From contig CALKXD010000060.1 of NCBI GenBank assembly GCA_938003855.1, positions 1-32,235 of the forward strand: a DNA stretch of 32,235 nucleotides, read 5' to 3'. Made by a program: the position numbers and the translations under genes. Below the pieces are notes generated by a model that had not been told where the DNA came from, ran no database searches, and worked only from the letters and a program-made list of their open reading frames with translations. Positions 26,970 through 32,235 of the stretch are shown here, in pieces. Each line of letters opens with the position of its first letter. Positions within the stretch are counted from its first letter, which is position 1. Source of the DNA: an uncultured Granulosicoccaceae bacterium. Its GTDB lineage: Bacteria > Pseudomonadota > Gammaproteobacteria > Granulosicoccales > Granulosicoccaceae.

Positions 26970-27018
26970 ACTCTCAGCGCAGTGGCGCTTATATTAACCA
27001 GCCGCTTCCTCTGAGAGT
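26970..27018 (-). promoter_or_regulatory. Leader hairpin that could cover the aminotransferase ribosome site
   Basis: On the minus strand ACTCTCAG-type arms at 27018-27011 and 26977-26970 are perfect 8-base inverted repeats 33 bases apart. The downstream arm, CTGAGAGT, contains the GAGAG ribosome site of the first operon gene. A smaller stem AGCGC/GCGCT (26976-26989) overlaps the downstream arm by two bases, so the two stems compete. The layout could regulate translation; no known riboswitch class was recognised. Confidence 0.4.
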
Positions 27019-27026
27019 TCTGCGGC

Positions 27027-27034
27027 ACTATAAT
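27027..27034. promoter_or_regulatory. Overlapping divergent -10 boxes of the regulator and the catabolic operon
   Basis: The plus strand has TATAAT (27029-27034), fitting a start about 40 bases before the tetR gene. The minus strand has TATAGT (27032-27027), which would begin an aminotransferase leader near 27020, just at the outer hairpin arm. Neither has a strong -35. Confidence 0.4.
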
Positions 27035-27077
27035 CCGCCCGAAGGGTCGAGAGTCCACGCTATCCTAGCCCGGCCCA

Positions 27078-27737
27078 ATGGTCAACGGTATGACAACAAA
27101 CAGAACAACAAAGACATCCGCTGCAAAATCACCCGAAAAAAAATCGCGAATTCAGGTGCAAAACCGCCAACGCATCATCGATGCGGCGCTGGAGGTGTTT
27201 TCCAGCTACGGCTTCCGCGGCAGCACCGTGGCACAAATAAGCGATAGCGCTGCTATGTCCAAAGCCAACGTTCTGTACTACTACAAAACCAAGCAAGCTA
27301 TATACATCGCACTACTGGAACACACGCTGGTTGAATGGCTCGACCCACTCACCGACATTGACCCCGCAGGAGATCCCGCCGAGGAACTGTGGTCTTACGC
27401 ACGTTCAAAACTTGAACTGTCAAAAGCATCACCAGAAGCCTCTCGATTGTTTGCCAATGAAATACTCCAAGGCGCACCGATGATCAGGAATTTTCTGGAG
27501 AACGACTTGAAAGAGCTGGTCACCAGCAAGTGCCGGGTCATCCAGACATGGATAGACGAAGGTAAACTGGCACCGGTTTCGCCGTTGCATCTGATTTTTT
27601 TCATCTGGGCATCCACCCAGCACTATGCCGACTTCAGCGTACAGACAGAAATTCTTTGTGACTCGCCTGACTCAATATTTAATGATGCAGAGCAAACATT
27701 GAAAACGTTGTTACTCAACGGTCTGCTGCCTCGATAA
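27078..27737 (+). CDS. RutR-like TetR-family regulator
   Basis: A 219-residue TetR-type repressor resembling E. coli RutR, which senses uracil and thymine. After a basic tail, the helix-turn-helix runs from about 31 to 78 (IIDAALEVFSSYGFRGSTV, then MSKANVLYYYKTKQAIYIALL). The ligand domain keeps RutR hallmarks: EASRLFANEILQGAP, KLAPVSPLHLIFFIWASTQHYADF and the final LLNGLLPR. These match RutR closely, so a uracil- or thymine-responsive repressor of the surrounding operons is a strong inference. ATG at 27078 overlaps a TGGTCAA half-site; ATG at 27090 is an alternative. The gene is divergent from the aminotransferase operon and converges on preA with 16 bases between. Confidence 0.9.
   Translation: MVNGMTTNRTTKTSAAKSPEKKSRIQVQNRQRIIDAALEVFSSYGFRGSTVAQISDSAAMSKANVLYYYKTKQAIYIALLEHTLVEWLDPLTDIDPAGDPAEELWSYARSKLELSKASPEASRLFANEILQGAPMIRNFLENDLKELVTSKCRVIQTWIDEGKLAPVSPLHLIFFIWASTQHYADFSVQTEILCDSPDSIFNDAEQTLKTLLLNGLLPR
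27079..27085 (+). promoter_or_regulatory. RutR-type half-site at the start of the tetR gene
   Basis: TGGTCAA equals one arm of the E. coli RutR consensus (TTGACCA-N2-TGGTCAA). The other arm is poor here (three of seven). A related left arm, TTAACCA, lies at 26994-27000. On the minus strand this half-site reads TTGACCA, resembling a -35 element. Confidence 0.35.
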
Positions 27738-27753
27738 CCACTACTGCGTTTCA

Positions 27754-29052
27754 TCAGGACCCGGACATAGGATTGTTCGCATGCGTTGTCCAGTTGGCGT
27801 ACTCCCGTCGAATATCATTTTCGGTACGCGGATCTACGCCTGTTGTCAGCTCTTCCATAGTGATGCAATCCTCCACCGGGCAGACACTGACGCATAAATT
27901 GCAACCCACGCATTCTTCATCGATTACTTCAAAATGACGCTTGCCATCGACTTTAAGCGTTATCGCCTGATGGGAAGTATCTTCACAGACAACATGGCAA
28001 CGCCCGCACTGTATGCATTTATCCTGATCAATACGTGCTTTGGTGACATAATTTAAATTCAGGTATTGCCAGTCAGTGACATTGGGTGTGGCTTTACCCA
28101 CAACACTATCGAGCGTGGCGTGGCCTTTCTCGTCCATCCAGTTATTCAAACCGCTGATCATCTCGTCAACGACACGGAATCCATACGTCATGGCTGCCGT
28201 GCACACCTGCACGTTACCGGCACCCAGCGCCATGAATTCAGCAGCATCGCGCCAGGTGGTAACACCGCCAATGCCAGAAATAGGTATGTCAGCGGTTTCG
28301 GCGTCACGTGCTATGTCCGCCACCATATTAAGTGCTATTGGCTTGACCGCCGGGCCACAGTAGCCGCCGTGTGAGCCCTTGCCATCTATAGTCGGTTGCG
28401 GGGCCATTGTGTCGAGGTCTACGCTGACAATAGAACTTACCGTATTAATCAGTGACACAGCATCAGCACCACCCGCTTTTGCCGCGCGGGCGGGAAACCG
28501 GATATCGGTAATATTCGGGGTAAGCTTAACGATCACCGGCAGGTCGGTCGTCTCTTTGCACCAGCGGGTAACCATCTCGATATACTCAGGCACCTGCCCG
28601 ACGGCCGCCCCCATGCCGCGCTCCGACATACCGTGCGGACAGCCGAAGTTAAGCTCCACACCATCAGCACCGGTGTCTTCCACGCGCTTTAAAATTCCTT
28701 TCCAGTTTTTTTCTTCGCAAGGCACCATTAACGACACCACCATCGCTCGATCCGGCCAGTCGCGCTTAACCTGCCGGATCTCGGCAAGATTAACCTCTAA
28801 CGGTCGATCGGTAATCAGTTCGATATTATTCAACCCGATCAAACGACGATCGGCCGAGTGCACTGCCCCGTAGCGAGGACCGTTCACGTTAACGATGGGC
28901 GGGTCTTCTCCCAGGGTTTTCCAAACCACCCCGCCCCAGCCCGCTTCAAAGGCCCGGTTCACATTAAACGCCTTGTCGGTCGGCGGCGCAGAAGCCAGCC
29001 AAAACGGATTGGGCGATTTAATGCCCACAAAATTGTTGCTGAGATCAGCCAT
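27754..29052 (-). CDS. preA: NAD-dependent dihydropyrimidine dehydrogenase, catalytic subunit PreA
   Basis: A 432-residue flavoprotein subunit that reduces uracil and thymine to the 5,6-dihydro forms together with PreT. The FMN-binding TIM barrel holds the substrate loop NFGCPHGMSERGMGAAVGQ, with the likely proton-donor Cys138. Other signatures are LASAPPTDKAFNVNRAFEAGWGG and GIGGVTTWRDAAEF. The C-terminus carries two 4Fe-4S clusters (CIQCGRCHVVC and CVGCNLCVSVCPVEDC). The start is ATG at 29052 behind CGGGA; ten upstream codons are not expected. It follows preT by 68 bases on the same strand. Size and layout match E. coli PreA (about 410). Confidence 0.96.
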   Translation of the reverse strand: MADLSNNFVGIKSPNPFWLASAPPTDKAFNVNRAFEAGWGGVVWKTLGEDPPIVNVNGPRYGAVHSADRRLIGLNNIELITDRPLEVNLAEIRQVKRDWPDRAMVVSLMVPCEEKNWKGILKRVEDTGADGVELNFGCPHGMSERGMGAAVGQVPEYIEMVTRWCKETTDLPVIVKLTPNITDIRFPARAAKAGGADAVSLINTVSSIVSVDLDTMAPQPTIDGKGSHGGYCGPAVKPIALNMVADIARDAETADIPISGIGGVTTWRDAAEFMALGAGNVQVCTAAMTYGFRVVDEMISGLNNWMDEKGHATLDSVVGKATPNVTDWQYLNLNYVTKARIDQDKCIQCGRCHVVCEDTSHQAITLKVDGKRHFEVIDEECVGCNLCVSVCPVEDCITMEELTTGVDPRTENDIRREYANWTTHANNPMSGS

Positions 29053-29120
29053 GTTTTTTCCCGTGCTGAATTGAACGCTCACCTGTCATGGAATGCTGAC
29101 TGCTGTTCATCGAGGCGATA

Positions 29121-30434
29121 CTAGGCACTGATCGCTCGATGGATAGATTCCGCTGCCAGCTTGCCATCCTGCACCGCCGCCACCGTTAAATCTTCGCCAC
29201 CACTGATACAGTCTCCGCCCGCCCAGACCTTCTGATGGCCGGTTCGGTAAGCGCTATCGACCGTCACTCGGTTTGCACCCGACTCGATGACGGTACTGGC
29301 TAGCTGCCCGGCCAGCAGAGTTTGTCCGATGGCCATATAGATGGTGTCAGCCTCGATCTGTATTTTTTCACCGGTCCCTTGCAGCTCGCCACTGACGCTG
29401 CTGGTATATTCGAGTTCAATTGAACCAACAGCACCGCTGGCGTCCGAATGAATTTCTACCGGCTGCAGATAGTGCTTGATCTTCACCCCGTTGATCTGAG
29501 CTAGTTCCTGCTCATAGCGGCTGGCGTTCATCGCATCAGCACCTCTGCGATAGGCAATGGTGACATCTTCTGCACCAAGCATACGGGCTTGTACTGCGGC
29601 GTCGATGGCAGTCATTCCGCCTCCGATAATCACCACCTTACGGCCAACCTGCAGGGAGTCGTAGTCCGTTGTTTGCCGGAGCCTGGCAATAAACTCCACG
29701 GCGTTCTCAACACCAGCCAAATCACTACCGGGCAGCCCGGCCTGATTCACACCATCCAGACCAAGACCTAGAAACACGGCATCGTACTGATCTATCAACT
29801 CATCGAGCATCACATCCGACCCGACACGAACACTGTTTTTCAAGGTTATGCCACCAACAGAAAGTACAAAATCAACTTCTCGCCGGGCAAAATTCTCAAC
29901 CGTTTTGTAGGTCGCAATACCATACTCATTCAGACCACCGGGCTTGCTTTTCGCGTCGAGCATGGTGACTCGATGACCGTAAGTCGCGAGCCTGTGGGCA
30001 CAAGCAAGACCCGCGGGCCCGGCACCGACGACACACACCTGCTTACCACTGTCGCTGCCTTGTTGATAGGGATGTTCGACGTCACCCAGAAAATGGTCCG
30101 TGGCAAAACGCTGCAATTGACCGATTTTGACTGGTTTCGATTCAGCGGTCTGGCGCACGCAGGCCTGTTCGCACAGGGTTTCCGTGGGACAGACACGGGC
30201 ACACATTCCGCCAAGTATATTTTCATCAAATATGGTTTTTGCCGCCCCGGCCCGGTTTCCAGCCTGTATCTGGCGGATAAACAGCGGCACGTCAATGCCA
30301 GTGGGACAAGCGGTCACGCAGGGGGCGTCGTAGCAGAAGTAGCATCGATCAGACTCGACGCTGGCCTCATGCCGGCTGAGGGCTGGGTGTAAATCGGTCT
30401 CGAGCCCGGGATACGCCTTTTCATCTTGCTGCAT
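29121..30434 (-). CDS. preT: NAD-dependent dihydropyrimidine dehydrogenase, electron-transfer subunit PreT
   Basis: A 437-residue FAD and iron-sulfur subunit that passes electrons from NADH to PreA. Eight N-terminal cysteines in two groups (31, 34, 39, 43 and 78, 82, 88, 92) hold 4Fe-4S clusters. The FAD fold has GAGPAGLACA (137-146), and an NADH fold has IIGGGMTAIDAA near 275. It resembles the GltD-like half of mammalian DPD. ATG at 30434 has an excellent ribosome site (GAGGAA, six bases before). It is the first gene of preT-preA, with a promoter and a RutR-like operator visible upstream. Confidence 0.95.
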   Translation of the reverse strand: MQQDEKAYPGLETDLHPALSRHEASVESDRCYFCYDAPCVTACPTGIDVPLFIRQIQAGNRAGAAKTIFDENILGGMCARVCPTETLCEQACVRQTAESKPVKIGQLQRFATDHFLGDVEHPYQQGSDSGKQVCVVGAGPAGLACAHRLATYGHRVTMLDAKSKPGGLNEYGIATYKTVENFARREVDFVLSVGGITLKNSVRVGSDVMLDELIDQYDAVFLGLGLDGVNQAGLPGSDLAGVENAVEFIARLRQTTDYDSLQVGRKVVIIGGGMTAIDAAVQARMLGAEDVTIAYRRGADAMNASRYEQELAQINGVKIKHYLQPVEIHSDASGAVGSIELEYTSSVSGELQGTGEKIQIEADTIYMAIGQTLLAGQLASTVIESGANRVTVDSAYRTGHQKVWAGGDCISGGEDLTVAAVQDGKLAAESIHRAISA

Positions 30435-30452
30435 CAGTGTTCCTCAACGACC

Positions 30453-30469
30453 ATGCTTGCCTCAAGCAT
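30453..30469. promoter_or_regulatory. Palindrome overlapping the preT -10
   Basis: ATGCTTG and CAAGCAT form a perfect 7+7 inverted repeat with a 3-base centre, covering the predicted -10 and start site of preT. It does not resemble a RutR site and could bind a second regulator, or form a short hairpin in the leader. Confidence 0.4.
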
Positions 30470-30494
30470 AAACATTTTTTATCCGATTGGTCAA
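30465..30494 (-). promoter_or_regulatory. Predicted preT promoter
   Basis: On the minus strand TTGACC (30494-30489) and TATGCT (30470-30465) are 18 bases apart, matching five and four consensus bases of six. Initiation would fall near 30458, leaving a leader of about 24 bases. Confidence 0.5.
30479..30494. promoter_or_regulatory. RutR-like operator over the preT -35
   Basis: TTATCCGATTGGTCAA matches 11 of the 14 specified bases of the E. coli RutR consensus TTGACCA-N2-TGGTCAA, with one arm perfect. It covers the predicted -35 of preT, which suits repression by the RutR-like protein encoded at 27078-27737. Confidence 0.55.
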
Positions 30495-30537
30495 ATAATC
30501 ATGATCGGACAGCGTCGAATGGTCGATCAGAGCAGTG

Positions 30538-30567
30538 TTGTCATAGCGGGCAGACTGCTACTATACC
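30538..30567 (+). promoter_or_regulatory. Predicted promoter of the fold-type IV aminotransferase
   Basis: TTGTCA (30538-30543) and TATACC (30562-30567) are 18 bases apart, with five and four consensus matches of six. Initiation near 30574 would give a leader of about 28 bases before the ATG at 30602. Confidence 0.4.
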
Positions 30568-30601
30568 GCTCTTGATTCACTCCATAATTCAGAGGCAGAA
30601 A

Positions 30602-31462
30602 ATGGCGGTCGGCGAGACAATTTTTACCTACTTCAAAGGCAAGTGGGAGAAAGGCAATACCCCGATTATGGGTGCAGCCGACCATGGCACATGGCTGGGC
30701 ACACTGGTTTTTGACGGCGCGCGCAAATTCAACGGCAAAACGCCGGACCTGGATAGCCATTGTGAACGTGCAAATGAATCTGCGCTGGCCATGGGCTTGA
30801 AGCCCGGCCTGACTACTGAGCAAATGGTCGACATTGCGCTCGATGGGCTGAGCAACTACGCCGACGATGCGACTGTCTATATCCGCCCCATGTACTGGTC
30901 GCGCGAGTCGGGCCCGTCAGTGGTTGGCGGCGATCCTGACTCGACCGAGTTTTGCATGTGTCTGGAAGACGTACCCATGCCTGACGCAGATGCCAGCATG
31001 ACGCTCGGCACTACCCGTTTTTGCCGCCCCATGCTGAGCATGCAGCTTGTCAATGCCAAAGCGGCCTGCCTGTACCCGCACAACGCGCGCATGCTGCGTG
31101 AGGTCAATGCCAACGGTTTCAAGAACGCCATCGTCTGCGATGCCCTGGGCAACGTGGCGGAGACCGCAACCTCTAATCTGATGATGGCGTGCGACGGCGA
31201 AATATTCACCCCCGCGCCGAACGGCACCTTCCTAAACGGCATCACCCGCAAACGCTTCACACATTTGCTTCAGGACGCCGGAAAAGTCGTCCACGAGACT
31301 ACCCTGACGCTTGATGATTTCCGCCAGGCCGATGAGATATTCGCAACCGGTAATATCGCTAAAATCACGCCGGTAACACAGCTTGAGGACAAGCACCTGC
31401 AAGCAGGGCCAATCGCCAGAATGTGTCGTGAGTTGTATTGGGACTGGGCAGCCAGCGAGTAG
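30602..31462 (+). CDS. Fold-type IV PLP aminotransferase (branched-chain/D-amino-acid type)
   Basis: A 286-residue member of the BCAT/D-alanine aminotransferase/ADC-lyase superfamily. The PLP lysine is probably Lys153 (LVNAKAACLYPHN), and the cofactor-binding glutamate is Glu187 in LGNVAETATSN. FLNGITRKRF and FATGNIAKITPV are late motifs of the fold. It is shorter than E. coli IlvE (309), and its substrate side-loop does not identify the substrate, so branched-chain, D-amino-acid or another omega-amino-acid use are all possible. ATG at 30602 follows AGAGG; an open frame upstream to 30437 has no family similarity. It is divergent from preT and shares its control region, so a link to beta-amino-acid metabolism is possible but unproven. 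Confidence 0.85.
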   Translation: MAVGETIFTYFKGKWEKGNTPIMGAADHGTWLGTLVFDGARKFNGKTPDLDSHCERANESALAMGLKPGLTTEQMVDIALDGLSNYADDATVYIRPMYWSRESGPSVVGGDPDSTEFCMCLEDVPMPDADASMTLGTTRFCRPMLSMQLVNAKAACLYPHNARMLREVNANGFKNAIVCDALGNVAETATSNLMMACDGEIFTPAPNGTFLNGITRKRFTHLLQDAGKVVHETTLTLDDFRQADEIFATGNIAKITPVTQLEDKHLQAGPIARMCRELYWDWAASE

Positions 31463-31563
31463 CCGATATTGCACGGTAAAAAACGGCAGAGTTATCAGGA
31501 TGCCCTGCTCGTCCACGTGCTCCACCTGAAAAGAATCGGCAAGTACTGCCATGATTAACCTTG

Positions 31564-32235
31564 ATGGATAATAGCGAGCACCCGCTGCAGTTTCAGCCCG
31601 GCACTGAACGTGACTATAGCGCTCTGAAATCAACGCACATTGTGCTCACATCCCTGAATGCACGCTACATTCATGCGTCACTCGGCCTGCGCTATCTACA
31701 CGCCAACATGGGTGATCTGGAAGCTGCAACGACGCTCGTCGAGTTTACGATAAATCAAAGACCACACGACATCGCCGAACAACTGCTGGCGTTATCACCG
31801 AAGATAATCGGCTTCGGCATCTATATCTGGAATATCAAAGAAACAACCGAAGTCATTGAACTCATAAAAACCATAGCACCTGATATTGATATAATTATTG
31901 GCGGTCCGGAAGTCAGTTACGAGTACCAACACACCCGGGCGTTTGCCGTCTGCGACCATCTTATTACCGGTCAGGCAGACTTTGCCTTTGCCTTTGTGTG
32001 TCGCGGCCTGATAGACAGGCAAAAAAACACCGGCAATACCCTGTCGATGACCCGCCCCGGTAAAGTAACCAATGCTGCTACACCGCCCGTCGATCAACTG
32101 ACTCTCCCTTACCATCTTTATAGCAACGACGATCTGCAACATAGAATTGTTTATGTTGAAGCCTCACGCGGCTGCCCGTTCAAGTGTGAATTCTGTCTTT
32201 CAGCACTCGATAAAACAGCATGGCCTTTCAATGTT
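31564..32235 (+). CDS. B12-binding radical SAM protein (partial, runs off the window)
   Basis: The first 224 codons of a protein with an N-terminal cobalamin-binding-like Rossmann domain (about 24-140: HIVLTSLNARYIHASLGLRYL, IIGFGIYIWNIKET, DIIIGGPEVSYEY). The start of the radical SAM domain follows, with the cluster motif CPFKCEFC (about 205-212) in VEASRGCPFKCEFCLS. This arrangement, including the IHASLGLRYL opening, resembles DUF4080-containing radical SAM proteins, whose reaction is unknown. The N-terminal domain lacks the DxHxxG motif of base-off B12 binders. ATG at 31564 is the first in-frame start; upstream codons in this frame give nothing similar. It lies 101 bases after the aminotransferase, and no terminator is seen between them. 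The C-terminal part is outside the window. Confidence 0.85.
   Translation, partial: MDNSEHPLQFQPGTERDYSALKSTHIVLTSLNARYIHASLGLRYLHANMGDLEAATTLVEFTINQRPHDIAEQLLALSPKIIGFGIYIWNIKETTEVIELIKTIAPDIDIIIGGPEVSYEYQHTRAFAVCDHLITGQADFAFAFVCRGLIDRQKNTGNTLSMTRPGKVTNAATPPVDQLTLPYHLYSNDDLQHRIVYVEASRGCPFKCEFCLSALDKTAWPFNV

Noticed and set aside
26970-27018. A thiamine-pyrophosphate riboswitch, suggested by CTGAGAGT in the aminotransferase leader and by the NMT1-type binding protein
   Set aside because: Only the CTGAGA core is seen; the downstream ACCTGAT and GGTAATGC elements and the overall two-arm fold are absent.
30502-30529. Inverted repeat TGATCG/CGATCA between preT and the fold-type IV aminotransferase
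   Set aside because: Only six bases per arm with a 16-base gap; expected by chance at this scale and not aligned with a promoter element.
1-32235. Mobile element, prophage, CRISPR array or tRNA
   Set aside because: No transposase or integrase frame, no regular direct repeats with spacers, and no tRNA-like cloverleaf was seen by eye.

Overview
This window looks like chromosome from a free-living, probably marine, gammaproteobacterium. The basis is moderate G+C, RlmKL in its fused form, SohB, an E. coli-type glycogen gene set, a VpsR-like regulator and a RutR-type repressor. The IalB-type secreted protein and the CobS/CobT pair are more familiar from alphaproteobacteria, so the exact lineage (for example Granulosicoccus or Arenicella relatives) is a guess. 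No tRNA, rRNA, IS element, prophage or CRISPR array was seen, gene density is high, and no gene-free stretch exceeds 300 bases.

Left part (1-5139): a VpsR-like enhancer-binding-protein homologue without the sigma-54 contact loop, then on the minus strand the membrane peptidase SohB and the bifunctional 23S rRNA methyltransferase RlmKL. Glycogen block (5265-12101): malQ and glgC on the minus strand and glgB-glgA on the plus strand, divergent from a 229-base control region. GlgC makes ADP-glucose, GlgA polymerises it, GlgB branches it and MalQ rearranges maltodextrins. glgB has no ATG, GTG or TTG that can start a full-length protein, and an AUU start behind a good ribosome site fits best. A PhyH-family oxygenase follows (12168-12977) and meets an EamA exporter tail to tail. 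On the minus strand lie cobS-cobT, glyA, ialB and eamA.

Right part (18880-30434): a nearly complete module for reductive pyrimidine catabolism. PreT-PreA reduces uracil or thymine; dihydropyrimidinase opens the ring; beta-ureidopropionase releases beta-alanine or its 2-methyl analogue; a class III omega-amino-acid:pyruvate aminotransferase removes the amino group. The last three enzymes are co-transcribed with a four-gene NMT1/THI5-type ABC importer (ATPase, two permeases, binding protein), ending at a clear intrinsic terminator. A RutR-like TetR regulator lies between the two operons. RutR-type operator sequence (TTGACCA-N2-TGGTCAA in E. coli) can be seen over the likely -35 of preT and as half-sites in the regulator/aminotransferase gap.

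The window ends with a fold-type IV aminotransferase (30602-31462), divergent from preT, and the first 224 codons of a B12-binding radical SAM protein that runs off the edge. The main points for a second look are the importer-plus-Pyd module under a RutR-like regulator, its operator-like sequences, a leader hairpin that could hide the ribosome site of the aminotransferase, the non-canonical glgB start, and the VpsR-like protein missing both the GAFTGA loop and the Walker B glutamate.
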